A stretch of DNA of 64,000 nucleotides from Erpobdella octoculata (GCA_963978895.1 OZ022247.1:8988947-9052946), one strand, 5' to 3'; shown: positions 30,956 to 42,001, numbered from the stretch's first letter. Notes: generated from the letters alone by a model not told the origin. Made by a program: numbers and translations.

Positions 30956-32504
30956 CTAGCAGTGCCCGTAGCGGCTTCGCTCGCATGAAATTAGAAAGTT
31001 TGAACCGTGCATCCATAGTAGAGATCATTTTTTTAGGTCTCGGCTCGGCCCGTCGACAAATTAGCCCAGCCCGTTTTAAAAACCCAAACTCCTGGCCCGG
31101 CACAGCCCGTCTGAATTAGGCCCGGCCCATTTTTACAGGCCTAGAAGTTCTATATACTTGATGAAAAACTTCGGCCCGTCCCACCTTGACCTCAGGTTTG
31201 GCCCGGCCAAACTGAAGACCCTAAAATCACTAAAATATCTATATACTTAGTGAAAAGCCTCGGCCCGTCCCACTTTGATTTAAGGTTTGGCCTGGCCCGT
31301 GTGAAGACTCTAAAATAACGGCTTGGCCCGGCCGATGATAAACTGGACTTAGCTACTTTTAACCGGCACAAAACTTCAAAATACTAATTTTTACATTTGT
31401 AGCACTTACAGTTTGTGAGTAGCAGTTATTTTGAAATCAAATAACCCTTATTTCCACCTCACATTTGAGGTCCTGGAAACCAAATTTTCAAAAAATGCTA
31501 AAACACGTATTTCATTATTTTTGGAGTAGAAACTAAATACTAATTTTTACTTCTGTAGCATTAACAGTTTTTGAGTAGCAGCTACTTTAAAAACCAAATA
31601 ACCCAAAAAATGATGAAACACGTATATCTTTTTTTTTTGAGTAGATACTAAGTATGAATTTTTAAATCTGTGGCAATTACAGTTGTTGAGTAGCAGTTAC
31701 TTTAAAAACCAAATAACCCTATTTTCCACCCCACATTTGAAGTCCAGGAAACCAAATTTTCAATAAATTGTGAAACCCGTATATCATTATTTTTAGAGTA
31801 GAAACTAAATACTAATTTTACTTTTGTAACATTAACAGTTTTTGAGTAGAAGCTACTTTAAAAACCAAATAACCCAATTTTTCAACCCACATTTGAGGTC
31901 CGGGAAACCAAATTTGTAAAAAATGGTGAAGCACGTATATCTTTATTTTTAGAAAAGAAACTAAATAATAATTTTTACATCTGTGGTATTTACTGTTTTT
32001 GAGTAGCAGTTACTATAAAAGACAATTAGCCCTATTTTCCACCCCACATTTGAAGTCCTGGAAACCAAATTTTCACAAAATGCTTAAACACGTATTTCAT
32101 TATTTTTGGAGTAGAAACTAAATACTAATTTTTACTCCTGTAGCATTCACAGTTTTTGAGTAGCAGCTACTTTAAAAACCAAATAACCCAATTTTCCAAC
32201 CCACATTTGAGGTCCGGGAAACCAAATTTTCAAAAAATGGTGAAACACGTATCTTTTTATTTTTCAAAAAGAATCTATATACCAAATTTCAAAATCTCCT
32301 CATTTTTGGTTTTCGAGATATGGATTGTTTAAGAAAAAAGTTTGTTTTCCAGTTTTTTCCCCTCAGGAGCAAAATTTTCAAAAATCCTTTCTTAGCGGAT
32401 GTTTACGCTAGTTCCAAAGTTCACGTTCCTAGGATGAGGCGTTTGAGCTCGGCGTTGATTATCAGTCAGTCATCAGTCAGGACATGTTCTTTTATATATA
32501 TAGA
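30956..32504 (-). mobile_element. Non-autonomous Helitron D2, 1.55 kb
   Basis: Minus orientation: it begins TCTATATATATAAAAGAACA at 32504 and ends with the AGCG-type hairpin and CTAG at 30956. It sits between A and T in the TATATA tract of another Helitron. Inside are a GGCCCG-rich part (31040-31330) and a five- to six-fold tandem repeat (31380-32260). No gene. Confidence 0.8.
31380..32260. repeat. Tandem repeat inside Helitron D2
   Basis: Repeats of roughly 120-160 bp, each with TTTTTGAGTAGCAG, AAACCAAATAACCC, CCACATTTGAGGTCC and GGAAACCAAATTTTC. Copy length varies through internal deletions. Confidence 0.85.
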
Positions 32505-32516
32505 TATATATATAGA

Positions 32517-32832
32517 TTACCAATTCCTAATTTTTGATAGCTAAAGTAAATAACCATATTAAATTCACTAAGCGAATTGGGATGCAGTCAGGACTGCAAC
32601 TTAACTTTTGTACATATAGTCGGAGCTTAGAAAAGCGCTTAAAAACTCGATGCTCCTAATTAAATAAAATCAATATTTTAAACTAAATGTTTAATTACAA
32701 AAGTTATTCATAATATTAAAAAAGCAAAAATCACACTAGGATTTGAGAGTTCACGTGATAATTCAACTGCGATAGTCTTGTGTTCAATAAATAAATAAAC
32801 TTAAACATTCGACATTTTTTGTAGAATTACTG
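32517..32832. other. 3' flank of the inhibitor gene
   Basis: AT-rich and without a recognised gene. It should hold the 3' untranslated part of the minus-strand gene ending at 32833, but I see no clear AATAAA on that strand close to the stop. Confidence 0.4.
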
Positions 32833-32943
32833 TTAGCCAATAGTGGGAGGACTGTCAACGTAACCACTCTCACTTAAGAAGACTTTAACTCTGTTTTCTC
32901 TGAAGTCCACTGGAATGGGATATCCATGTGGGATGACCATCAC
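32833..32943 (-). CDS. Potato inhibitor I family protein, last exon
   Basis: Acceptor TTCTTCTGCAG ends at 32944. The exon encodes 36 residues, starting VMVIPHGYPIPVDFRENRVK and ending PPTIG, then TAA at 32833-32835. It matches the C-terminal half of eglin c and barley CI-2: the binding loop (G-x-P-x-x-x-D-x-R), the two arginines that brace it (DFR and NRV), the VKVF strand and the terminal P-x-x-G. By alignment the P1 residue would be the Val before Asp, favouring elastase- or subtilisin-like proteases. The family (MEROPS I13) is small, secreted and free of disulphides. The upstream exon with the helix and Trp-Pro motif was not found. Identification of the family is firm; completeness of the gene is not known. 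Confidence 0.75.
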   Translation of the reverse strand: MMVIPHGYPIPVDFRENRVKVFLSESGYVDSPPTIG

Positions 32944-33295
32944 CTGCAGAAGAAAGAATTATTTAAAACTAAAATAAGTTTTTTTTTTATAAATTGCAAA
33001 AGCTTCATTTTGTAATAAGTATTATGTATTATATAAAAAATTATGTCCTTATTGAGATGCACTTCAAACAAATTTAAATTTATAATAATAATTAAATGAA
33101 ATATCATAATCAACATAAATAATTTCCGTTGTATGCATGTATATATGTAATGATAATGAATCCGAGTTTTATTAAAGTTGCGTATATTCTTCAAAAGAAC
33201 TTCAAGACCACTGTAAACGTTAGGGAAAAGATTTAGTGAACAGAAATGTCTTTTAGTGCTGTGTGGAAACTGGCTGAACTGGATGTAGAGATGAT
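32944..33295. other. Intron or flank, no gene recognised
   Basis: AT-rich sequence upstream of the inhibitor exon on the minus strand. An acceptor-like TTTTCCCTAACGTTTACAG lies near 33210 on the minus strand, but the sequence after it does not read as the expected inhibitor core. Confidence 0.35.
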
Positions 33296-33296
33296 A

Positions 33297-33577
33297 TGTA
33301 TGTGTTTATGTATGTATGTATGTATGTATGTATGTATGTATGTATGTATGTATGTATGTATGTATGTATGTATGTATGTATGTATGTATGTATGTATGTA
33401 TGTATGTATGTATGTATGTATGTATGTATGTATGTATGTATGTATGTATGTATGTATGTATGTATGTATGTATGTATGTATGTATGTATGTATGTATGTA
33501 TGTATGTATGTATGTATGTATGTATGTATGTATGTATGTATGTATGTATGTATGTATGTATGTATGTATGTATGTAT
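33297..33577. repeat. (TATG)n microsatellite, about 270 bp
   Basis: Pure tetranucleotide run from about 33307, opening three plus-strand frames of Met-Tyr-Val-Cys repeats that are artefacts. Confidence 0.97.
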
Positions 33578-33694
33578 TATTATTATTAAATGTAAATTTG
33601 TAATGCGCTTTTTTAAAAAGTCACAAAAGCGCGTCGCGTCAAATCATAAATTTAGGAATAAAGTTCGATCTTGAGCAACTTCCTGAAACCGCCG

Positions 33695-33917
33695 AAGTTT
33701 TTCATCAAGTATATAGAACTTCTAGGCCTGTAAAAACGGGCCGGGCCCATATTGGACGGGCCGTGCCGGGCCAGGATATTCGGTTTTTGAAACGGGCTGG
33801 GCCAAGTTGTCGACGGGCCGAGCCGAGACCTAAAAAATTGATCCGTGCAGTACTCTATGTATGCACGGTTCAAATTCTCTAATTTCATGCGAGCGAAGCC
33901 GCTACGGGCACTGCTAG
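33695..33917 (+). mobile_element. Helitron D3, 3' end fragment
   Basis: Plus-oriented copy of the D family end: GGCCCG-rich block, GCACGGTTCAAA, GCGAGCGAAGCCGCTACGGG and CTAG at 33914-33917. It lies directly next to the EGF inverted-repeat arm. Its 5' part is missing. Confidence 0.7.
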
Positions 33918-33919
33918 TG

Positions 33920-34395
33920 ACAAATAAAAGCAATGTGTTAAAACATAAATATTATTGCAGACGTGAACGAATGTGAATTTGACAATACGACATGCGACAA
34001 AACTGTAACAGATTGTATGAATTTATATGGCTCTTACGAATGCCAATGTAAACCTGGTTTTGAAGGAAACCAGTGCAAGCGTAAGATTTTATAGAAACCG
34101 GATTTTTTCTCGTATTAATTTTTTTTTATATTATTATGCTTCATTTGCGGTTGACGATTTATCCATAGAAATGCATATTTCTCTGTGGCTCATTTGGGGA
34201 CGATTTATTTAGAGGATTGGTTATTCAGTAGCCGTTTCATGTTAAACGATTTATATCCAGAATTTATTTCAAATGATTCATATCCAGAATTTATTTCAAA
34301 AATAGTTCACACTTAAGACTGTTCATCTCTGGACGATTTATATCAGACGATTCATTTAGATGGATTCATCCAGAAGACGTTCCATCTCCATCCAC
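33920..34395. repeat. Inverted repeat, left arm, around EGF exon 1
   Basis: Reverse-complementary to about 37203-37677. The match covers the EGF exon, the splice sites and about 310 bp of intron (for example TTCATCCAGAAGACGTTCCA), so a genomic segment, not a cDNA, was duplicated in inverted orientation. Confidence 0.85.
33961..34080 (+). CDS. Calcium-binding EGF-like exon (EGF 1)
   Basis: Acceptor TATTATTGCAG, donor GTAAGA, phase 1 at both ends, 120 bp. It encodes (D/N)VNECEFDNTTC, six cysteines in EGF order, NLYGSYECQCKPGF and a closing GNQC. The xVNEC start and the aromatic-containing YGSYEC segment are the calcium-binding EGF signature found in fibrillin, Notch and similar extracellular proteins. 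A symmetrical 1-1 exon can be added or lost without changing frame. The parent gene is not recognisable from its modules alone. Confidence 0.85.
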
Positions 34396-35096
34396 GGTGG
34401 CTCGTCCAGATTTCTAAATATTTTTGTAAAAAAAAAATTGCTTTGCCTTTAGTCCCTTGTCCCCTCCGTGAAATTGTGAACTTTATGCCTATGATTGCCT
34501 GCGACAAATTCTTACATAAAATTGTTCGAGAAAGATCTCACTTTGATAACCTTGTCATGACATTGCCTGCCGGTAACTAATAAAATTTTAGCATTGAAGG
34601 TGCTTGAAACACACCTCAGAAGCAGATGTAAAAACCAGCTACTCAGTGGACTACTGCCGACATAAAATTGTACAAATTTAGACATAAATGAAATTATTGA
34701 TGACATTGGTCATTCGATAGCAAGACCGTTTTTTCCTTACAAACTTCAATTGCATTGATTTTTTTGTTAATTTTGGTTAGAATAAATAAATTTATCCAAG
34801 TAGTATAAGTTTAAGTCAATATGCTTACATTTTTCTATTGTTTTTATATTGAACATATAAGCTATATAACTAGTTGGTAAATTTTGTCCTTCCCCTTCCG
34901 CTTTAAAAAGTTGAAATTTCGCACCTGGGTAAATGGATGAAACGTTCTCAGGTTGAATTGTCTGCTAAATAAGCAATATCAATAGACAAAAATGAATCGT
35001 GAAGAGGTGAACATGTGAGCAGTCCTAAAAATGATCAATTTGTTGTTTTATTGTTTGTTTGTTCATATTACAAACCTTATTTCACATTACCATCAG
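34081..35096 (+). other. Intron between EGF 1 and EGF 2
   Basis: About 1 kb. The first 315 bp belong to the inverted repeat. Nothing else recognised. Confidence 0.6.
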
Positions 35097-35219
35097 ACGA
35101 AGCAAAATGTATGTCTTCTCCGTGTCTCGCAGAAAATTCTATCTGCGTTGACGTTATAGGCTCTTATATCTGTCAATGTGTTGAAGGCTTCTATGAATTG
35201 AAAAAGAACTCATGTGCAG
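35097..35219 (+). CDS. EGF-like exon (EGF 2)
   Basis: Acceptor TTACCATCAG and donor GTTTTT, phase 1-1, 123 bp. It reads DEAKCMSSPCLAENSIC, VDVIGSYICQC, VEGFYELKKNSCA: six cysteines, with the GSYICQC and GF/Y elements of calcium-binding EGF modules, though the opening DEAKC departs from the usual D-x-N/D-E-C. It is in frame with EGF 1 and EGF 3, as expected for consecutive modules of one protein. Confidence 0.85.
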
Positions 35220-35261
35220 GTTTTTTTTACTTTAATTGTGATTTAGTAATGGTCTGACCAA

Positions 35262-35600
35262 GAGCGTCATTTTAGCAATTCCTTGGGGGGGGTGGGTAAA
35301 CTTTTTCTGAGAATTTATTTTGCACAAATTTTCTAATAAATCTATCTTTTTGTCTCTAAAAAATAGTTGATGACCGGTGGCTAGTCGGAGGTACATTTTT
35401 GAATTTTTCTTAAACTCTATACACTTTTGACTTCAAAAATAACTGGTGACCGGGGGGAGTAGCTGGAAAGGTACTTTTCTAAAAATTTTCAAAAACTTCG
35501 TCTTTAATTATTTTATATCAATTTTTTTCAAAAATCTTTTTTTTCTTAAAAATCTTTGGGTTGGCAACAACTCCCCCCCTTCCAAATGACGCTCCTGAGT
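35262..35600. mobile_element. Small hAT-like inverted-repeat element (MITE)
   Basis: The left end AAGAGCGTCATTTTAGCAAT and the right end, read inverted, CAGGAGCGTCATTTGGAAGG agree over the GAGCGTCATTT core, with poly-G next to both. Possible 8-bp duplication GGTCTGAC/AGTCTGTT is imperfect. It lies in the intron after EGF 2. Confidence 0.55.
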
Positions 35601-36569
35601 CTGTTATGATGACGATGCTATGATGTGGTGATATCGCAATATGCATACATGATTGCGAGCAAGGTTTTTTCCAGACGTCTGAGAAAGGTGTTTATCCCCC
35701 CATATGTTTAAATCTCCCCCCCCAATTTATAAGTTTTTCCAAAACCAATTTTGAGGAAAAAATGTTTTATTTTAATATTTTAGAAAAGACCCACGATTAT
35801 TTTCCTTGATCATTAGTTATTTTGGGAATGAAATGTGTATAAGATTTTAGAAAATTTTAGAATGGGTGGTTTTTTAAACATTCCTCCCCCAACTTTTTGA
35901 TGAAATGACGCTCCTGACCCTATCACCTAATTTTCAAATTTCCCCCTCAAGTCAAGAAATCTGAATAAAACACTTATAGTGAGTATAATTATAGTTGAAT
36001 TATAAAAGGTCAATAACTTGGCAACCGTGTTGGTCTTTATTTTTTTATTATTTTTTATTTTAAACTGTTGTTTAATTTTTTTGTGTGATACATCGTAAAT
36101 ATTATGGTGTCATAAAATGGCCCGCCAAACAAACTCCGGTCGCTCTATCTTTTCTATCCGGCTCCCAAAGCTTTCCTGAGTTCGTAAAATTGATACCACA
36201 AAATGCAAACAATTTAGTGGCATTACCTAGCTTCATAACAGTACCAGAACGAATTAGAAATATATAAGTGCTAAAACAAACATAAATGACAGTTTTTCCA
36301 CAGTTACAAATAAACTAGTGAACCGTAAATAACTTAGATTTTGTAAATCCTTTATAATTTTTTCTTTTTAATTTTTTTGAGCATGAGTATCTCAAAATTA
36401 ATTTTTGGTCATAAATAATTGTTAAAACCATTTTTTTAACTTTTTCATAGCAAACTTCAATTAAGCTTTCAATAACTCAAAATAATAAAACATTTTATCT
36501 TACTTATATATTTCTAATCCGACCTGTTAGAGTAAAGACAGAGGTATAAGTAGGTGCATTAGTTAAGAC
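35601..36569. other. Intron with a second MITE end and a GC-richer island
   Basis: A further GACGCTCCTGA end at about 35908 suggests a partly overlapping second MITE. Around 36100-36250 the base composition rises, and a 60-codon plus-strand frame is open, with a minus-strand frame over the same bases. I recognise neither. Confidence 0.4.
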
Positions 36570-36571
36570 AT

Positions 36572-36681
<110 letters not shown>

Positions 36682-36803
36682 TGGAACGTAAGCTGAAAAT
36701 GCGCCCATGCAATATTGCACGTGCGCTGCAGCGATGTGGCCTGTACTGTAACAACAATTAATAACACAAAATCTGTTATCAAATTCCATGGTTGAGAAGA
36801 CAT
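36682..36803 (-). CDS. Candidate signal-peptide exon
   Basis: From ATG at 36801-36803 the frame reads MSSQPWNLITDFVLLIVVTV then QATSLQRTC, the layout of a secretory signal (polar start, hydrophobic core, small residues at the cleavage site). A possible donor GTATAT follows in the AT run. It is on the minus strand, about 3.8 kb upstream of the potato-inhibitor exon, so it could be exon 1 of that secreted protein. That link is inference only: no middle exon was found. Confidence 0.3.
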
Positions 36804-36974
36804 TGCTTTTGAACTGAAATTCACACGGCTGCGCGAGGATCTGCTCATTCACGTGCATCTGAAATCTGAATGTTCCTAGAGTAAGAGTCGATAACTTTTA
36901 CACTCCACCACCACACTCCTGTAATTAAAAAATGTACACTAACTTCATAAAGAGGATATTAAAAATATTTGTAG

Positions 36975-37094
36975 ATATAAACGAATGTGAACAGATAGAA
37001 TGCCATAATGGGAAGTGTCAGAACTTGATTGGCTCATACATCTGTCTCTGCTATCATGGTTACCACTTGGGCAAAACATCGACCGCTTGTGAAG
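36975..37094 (+). CDS. Calcium-binding EGF-like exon (EGF 3)
   Basis: Acceptor ATTTGTAG, donor GTTTTT, phase 1-1, 120 bp. It reads (D)INECEQIECHNGKC, QNLIGSYICLCYHGYH and a last cysteine in STACE. The INEC start, the hydroxylation-type C-x-N site (HNGKCQN) and GSYICLC give a textbook calcium-binding module. Likely adjacent in the protein to EGF 2. Confidence 0.88.
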
Positions 37095-37202
37095 GTTTTT
37101 GAATTTTCAAATCATTTAAGCATTAGAACTTGCTAATTTAAAAGCATTTTCATCAACTTAAAAACAATTAAATGCATGTATGTATGCGTGTATGTATGTA
37201 TG

Positions 37203-37677
37203 CAGTGGATGGAGATGGAACGTCTTCTGGATGAATCCCTCTGAATGAATAGTCTGATATAAATCGTCCAGAGATGAACAGTACTGTAGATGAACTTTTT
37301 TTAAAATCAGTTTTGGATATTAATCATTTGAAATAAATTCTGGATACGAATTATTTGAAATAAATTATGGTATGAATCATTTTAAATAAATTCTGGATAT
37401 GAATCGTTTGACATGAAATATCCGCTGAATAACCAATCCTCTAAATAAATTGTACACAAATGCATTTCTACGGATAAATTGTCCACCGAAAAATATTTAA
37501 TTTGAGAAAAAATTCGGGTTCTATAAAATCTTACGCTTGCACTGGTTTCCTTCAAACCCAAGTTTACATTGGCATTCGTAAGAGCCATATAAATTCATAC
37601 AATCTGTTACAGTTTTGTCGCACGTCATATTGTCAAACTCACATTCGTTCACGTCTGCAATAATATGTTTTTAACAC
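37203..37677. repeat. Inverted repeat, right arm
   Basis: Reverse complement of 33920-34395, diverged at scattered positions and with small indels. The two arms enclose EGF 2 and EGF 3. Confidence 0.85.
37535..37654 (-). CDS. Inverted second copy of EGF 1
   Basis: On the minus strand: acceptor TATTATTGCAG, 120-bp open EGF exon, donor GTAAGA. It differs from EGF 1 at a few codons (for example NMTC for NTTC, LGFEGN for PGFEGN) but keeps all six cysteines, the frame and the splice sites. It points against EGF 1-3, so it cannot be spliced to them; it either belongs to an opposite-strand paralogue further right or is a non-functional by-product of the inversion. Confidence 0.7.
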
Positions 37678-38204
37678 AATACTTTTATTTGTACTAATTG
37701 AAAAATGTCTTTATTAAAATTATTAAAAGTAAAACTCTTATTTTTTTTTAAAAAAAGGAAATTGAAAAAACTGAAAACAGAAAAATTCCATTAATTGCCT
37801 TTTTAAGAGTTGTAAAAACTTTTTCACGAGTATGCATCGCGGAGTAGGCCATCTAGTCACTAGCCCAAAAATTTTCTGTGTACTTCTGTGCGCGGATCCA
37901 ACTTATTCGAGCATGCAAGTCGGCCTGGCGACAAACTGGAAAGCAACTACTCAAATATTCAGCTGGCGATTACTTGGCAAGCGACTAGTTGGCCGGCGAC
38001 TAGTTGGCCAAGCGACTTGTTGGCCAAGCGACTAATTGGCAGTAACTAGTTGGGCGGCAACTAGTTGGCCTGTACCCATTTTTTCAATTGTCAGAGGTGT
38101 TTGAAAAATATGGTTAAGGCTGGATCGGGTCTAATCAGGTTGGAGAGGGTTGGGTGAGGACAATGTAAGTTGTGTCGGGTCACAAATTTAAAAACGGTAA
38201 CAAG
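37678..38204. other. Spacer with 16-bp degenerate repeat
   Basis: No gene. At 37960-38065 there are about six degenerate copies of GCGACTAGTTGGCCAA. A GGGTC-rich stretch near 38110-38215 leads into the tRNA unit. Confidence 0.7.
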
Positions 38205-38300
38205 TCGGATCGGGTCAACTTTTTTGGCGACTTAGGTCCTGAAAATTTATTCCATGGACATCCATGATCTAGACTAGACCAGTCAAACCTAAAAGTGTTA

Positions 38301-38382
38301 CGCAGTCGACAGGATTTGAACCTGTGCGGGCAGAGCCCAATAGATTTCTAGTCTATCGCCTTAACCGCTCGGCCACGACTGC
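38301..38382 (-). tRNA. tRNA-Ser(AGA), copy 0
   Basis: 82-nt cloverleaf on the minus strand: acceptor GCAGTCG/CGACTGC, D arm with GGCCGAGCGGTTAAGGC (A box), anticodon loop CTAGAAA (anticodon AGA, reads UCU), long class II variable arm (GGGCTCTGCCC), T arm ACAGGTTCAAATCCTGT (B box), discriminator G as in tRNA-Ser. TTTT follows within 10 nt for Pol III termination. It differs from the other copies by C for T in the D arm and lacks the neighbouring TIR element. Confidence 0.97.
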
Positions 38383-38443
38383 TGTTATAAAAGGTAATCT
38401 AGACACGATAAAATGAAATGCACCTTAACATCTGTTAATCCAG

Positions 38444-39118
38444 TAAAGAGGTCTCTAAACCACGGCCCGCGAGGTCCTCTCATCGGCCCCTGGAAACCTT
38501 TTATATTTAAAAAAATATAATTTTTCTAAAATTTTATTTTTCTTGGACTGGAATAACTTCAGTTGTTTGATTGTTGATGAAGAAAAGAACATGAATGGCA
38601 TAAGGAAAGCCTTGGTTGGACAGGTGAAGCAGATTTGTAGGTAATGAGACACACATTTCACAAGCAATGTTTCTGCACTGTATTATTCACCAGCAAGCTT
38701 TGTGTGCTAAATGTGTGGACATTAGTAGTGTACTGAATCCTGTGGTAAAGATGGTGTATTTAATAAAGTCACATGTGCTCAACCATAGACATTTTGAAAA
38801 ATGCAGACAGAATCGCAAGATTCACCTGGAGTAAGATGGCTAAGATGTGAGAAAGTTCTGAGTTGAGTATTTCAATTAAGAAAGATATATATGATTTTTT
38901 AGATAGTAAAGGAAAGTCACAACCATTACTGTCTGATGAATATTAAATATAATACTAAATAATATTAAAATTATAAGTATAATAATATTAAATATATAAT
39001 TAAAAACAGCATCTATGTTTTGATTCTTTCTTATCTGGACCTCTAATGTGTAGCCGGCCTTTCAATCTGCGGTTGACAGTTAATGCGGCCCTCCGGCAGA
39101 TAAGTTTGGACACTCCTG
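38444..39118. mobile_element. hAT-like element in the first tRNA unit
   Basis: Left end AGGTCTCTAAACCACGGCCC and inverted right end CAGGAGTGTCCAAACTTATC then GCCGGAGGGCCGC, the layout of non-autonomous hAT elements. Flanks ATCCAGTA and ATCTAGTT fit a diverged 8-bp duplication at a site that in other units reads AATCTAGTTG. No transposase frame. Confidence 0.6.
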
Positions 39119-39554
<436 letters not shown>

Positions 39555-39860
39555 TGTTATAATTTATAAAATATACACGATAAAATAAAATGCATCTTAA
39601 CATCTGTTAATCTAGTTGAATAATTATTTGTGATTAACGGAGAAAAAATTCCGGTAATTAAATTCTTGGTTATTCAAAAAGCATTGAAAAATCAGTTAAA
39701 TTCGATTTTTTATTGGAATTATAGAATATAAATTGTCAAAGTATTATGACAAAATTGATCTTAAGATAGACTTGTAAAAAAAAATTTAATATGCCTCGGG
39801 TCGGGTCAACGCTTCTGGCTGCTTAGGTCCTGAAAATTTTGTGCAAGGATAACCCTGATC

Positions 39861-41879
39861 ATGGATTCCTAAATAAAAGCTATCTGGACACAAATCTGCC
39901 ACGGCGTTATCTACCACATGGGGCGATCGTATCGCGTTACGATTGGCTGTTTGAGAGAGCTACATGTTATAAAAACTTTGACAACTTTTATTATTTTACA
40001 CTTGAACAACTGAAACATAAATAAAACATTTATTATTTGACAATTAACACTCAAATAGTCTATTTTAAAACACAAAATAATCTAAGCTAAAATGTTGTCA
40101 AGTGCAATTTATTAGTGTATCTATTTTTCTTCTTTAGCTCTATTATTCTTGTTTGCTTCTCTTGTTATTTCCTCCACTTATATTTTGATTAAAATGTGGA
40201 AAGGCTTGCAAACGATGTGACTTTGTTTGTAAATCAATGCTCCCATACCATGTTTTTTGCCCATGATATAATATTAAACGAGCTTCACCGGCTAACAAAT
40301 GTCAATCCATGAAAAATTTTTAAACTACAAAATTTGTTGTGTTGTATTGCTCTTTGGAAACTAAAATTGACATTGTATCTTCTTTAAAGGTAATGTTGTC
40401 ATAAAACAAAAATTTAGAGAACTTAAGGACACAGCTCGAATCTTTCTATCGCTCTCCAGCACCTGGTGCATTGAAGTATAATAGTTGCTTCTGAAATTTG
40501 ATAAAACTATCCAAAACGAGACTATAAATTATCAGACTGAAGCTGACCAAGCCAATAATTAATTAGTCTTATAAACTTCATTTAAGATGATCTTGATAGA
40601 ACAGAAAACGAAAGGTCATTCTAAGTTCTTGGCCGATGATGCTAAAATTTCTGTCGTCAAGTGCTGAGCGTTACAAAACCAGCACAAACAGTTATTGTCG
40701 ATGATGATCTGAGTCTCTGGCAGTCATGAAGAAAACTGATAGGTAACTGATAAAAAAACATGTGTGTCGAATAGCTAGAAAAATCGAGTCTGAACTTTTT
40801 TTGCATCTTGCTTTACAATATTTGGCCCGATGATCTCGATGGAACAGAAAACGAACTGTCATTCTAAGCTCTGGGCCAGATGATGCTAAAATTTTTGTCG
40901 TCAAGTACTGAGCGTCACAAAACCAGCACAAACAGTTGTTCTTGTCGATGATGATCTGAGTCTCTGGCGGTCATGAAGAGAACTGATAGGTAAAGAATAA
41001 ATAAACATGTGTTGAATAGCAAAAAAAATCGATGCTAGAATTTCTGTCGCCAAGTGCTTCATGGTTGAACTGCACTAAAGTCTGCTCTGGAAACATGATG
41101 CAGGTTTCTTTAAAATTCTGGATACAACAATTTTTGACTGAAAATTGTTGTAAATATTTTTTAAGTCATACCCCTGGTAGAAAATGAGGAAGATGGTTTT
41201 TGTTCACAGGATCAATTATATTAATCTTCAGTTTGTCCCCATGAGTTGATTGACAGAACATTGCCAGGTGAATGTTGTGTTTTCAACTGAAATGGTTAAA
41301 TATATTCTCTTCTTTAGCTGCGTTGAAATATACTTTCTTAGCCGATAAAAATTCATGTTGGAGTGTCTTCATGAATTCATATCTTCAATGATATAGTGTA
41401 TAACGAAATGAAGAAAACAATTTCTGAAATGAGCTAACACTCTATATTATTCTTGGATTGGCACGGTTCCATTTCTCATAATGAACTTCATCACGCAGAA
41501 AAGAGTGAAATGATGAAAAGTAATACGAAGGTTGACTTGTTAGTTTTTACCGTTTTGTATCCAAATGCTGAATATAATGTTAACAATGACAAAGTTTGTA
41601 GTAGTAAATAAACTGAATAAATCCAAAAAATCTCAACTCTGGAATCAGAATATAATCTTTGTCAAAATAAAACCATTCGACGACCCGACGCGCTCGAGAC
41701 AATGAAATAATAAACAATACAACGAGCTGAAGCGGCTCACAGCTTATAAGCTAGTATACGTCGATGCATGCTACATTCGCCTCACACAACGCTTGTACAC
41801 AATCGCCTCATGTAGTCGACTCATTAGTTTCTCACCAATTCAGGTTTGTGTCCAGATAGCTTTTATTTAGGAGTCCATG
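39861..41879. mobile_element. Long-TIR DNA element, 2.0 kb, unit 1
   Basis: Ends CATGGATTCCTAAATAAAAG and, inverted, CATGGACTCCTAAATAAAAG; inverted similarity extends at least 40 bp (CTATCTGGACACAAA) and weakly to about 70 bp (ACATG(G/A)GGCGAT). Flanked by CCCTGATC direct repeats at 39853-39860 and 41880-41887. The first unit, near 38250-38275, is a site without the insertion. No transposase frame is visible; superfamily not assigned. It contains a diverged 244-bp direct duplication (about 40580-41030). Confidence 0.75.
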
Positions 41880-41919
41880 CCCTGATCCAGACTAGACCAG
41901 TCAAACATAAAAGCTTTCA

Positions 41920-42001
41920 CGCAGTCGACAGGATTTGAACCTGTGCGGGCAGAGCCCAATAGATTTCTAGTCTATCGCCTTAACCACTCGGCCACGACTG
42001 C
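41920..42001 (-). tRNA. tRNA-Ser(AGA), copy 1
   Basis: Complete 82-nt gene with T in the D arm (GAGTGGTTAAGG). AAAAG just left of it gives the TTTT terminator on its strand. Copies 2-5 appear identical to it. Confidence 0.97.

Larger units (their letters stand above)
30665..32516 (-). mobile_element. Outer reversed Helitron 5' region, split by D2
   Basis: On the minus strand a Helitron-like start (TCTATATATATA, then ACTCAAATACCACTGACTGA) is split: its first bases are at about 32505-32516 and the remainder at about 30700-30955. Helitron D2 lies between. The 3' end was not identified. Confidence 0.5.

Noticed and set aside
36085..36267. 60-codon frame (MIHRKYYGVIKWPAKQ...) in the EGF intron
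   Set aside because: GC-richer than its surroundings but overlapped by an equally open opposite-strand frame, non-ATG start and no recognisable family; noted only as a compositional island.
39839..40024. 61-codon frame (MCKDNPDHGFLNKSY...) repeated in every tRNA unit
   Set aside because: Starts with GTG, lies across the terminal inverted repeat of the DNA element, and is conserved only because the units are near-identical copies.
40692..40931. 79-codon minus-strand frame in long tRNA units
   Set aside because: Falls inside the 244-bp duplication, is absent from short units and shows no domain.
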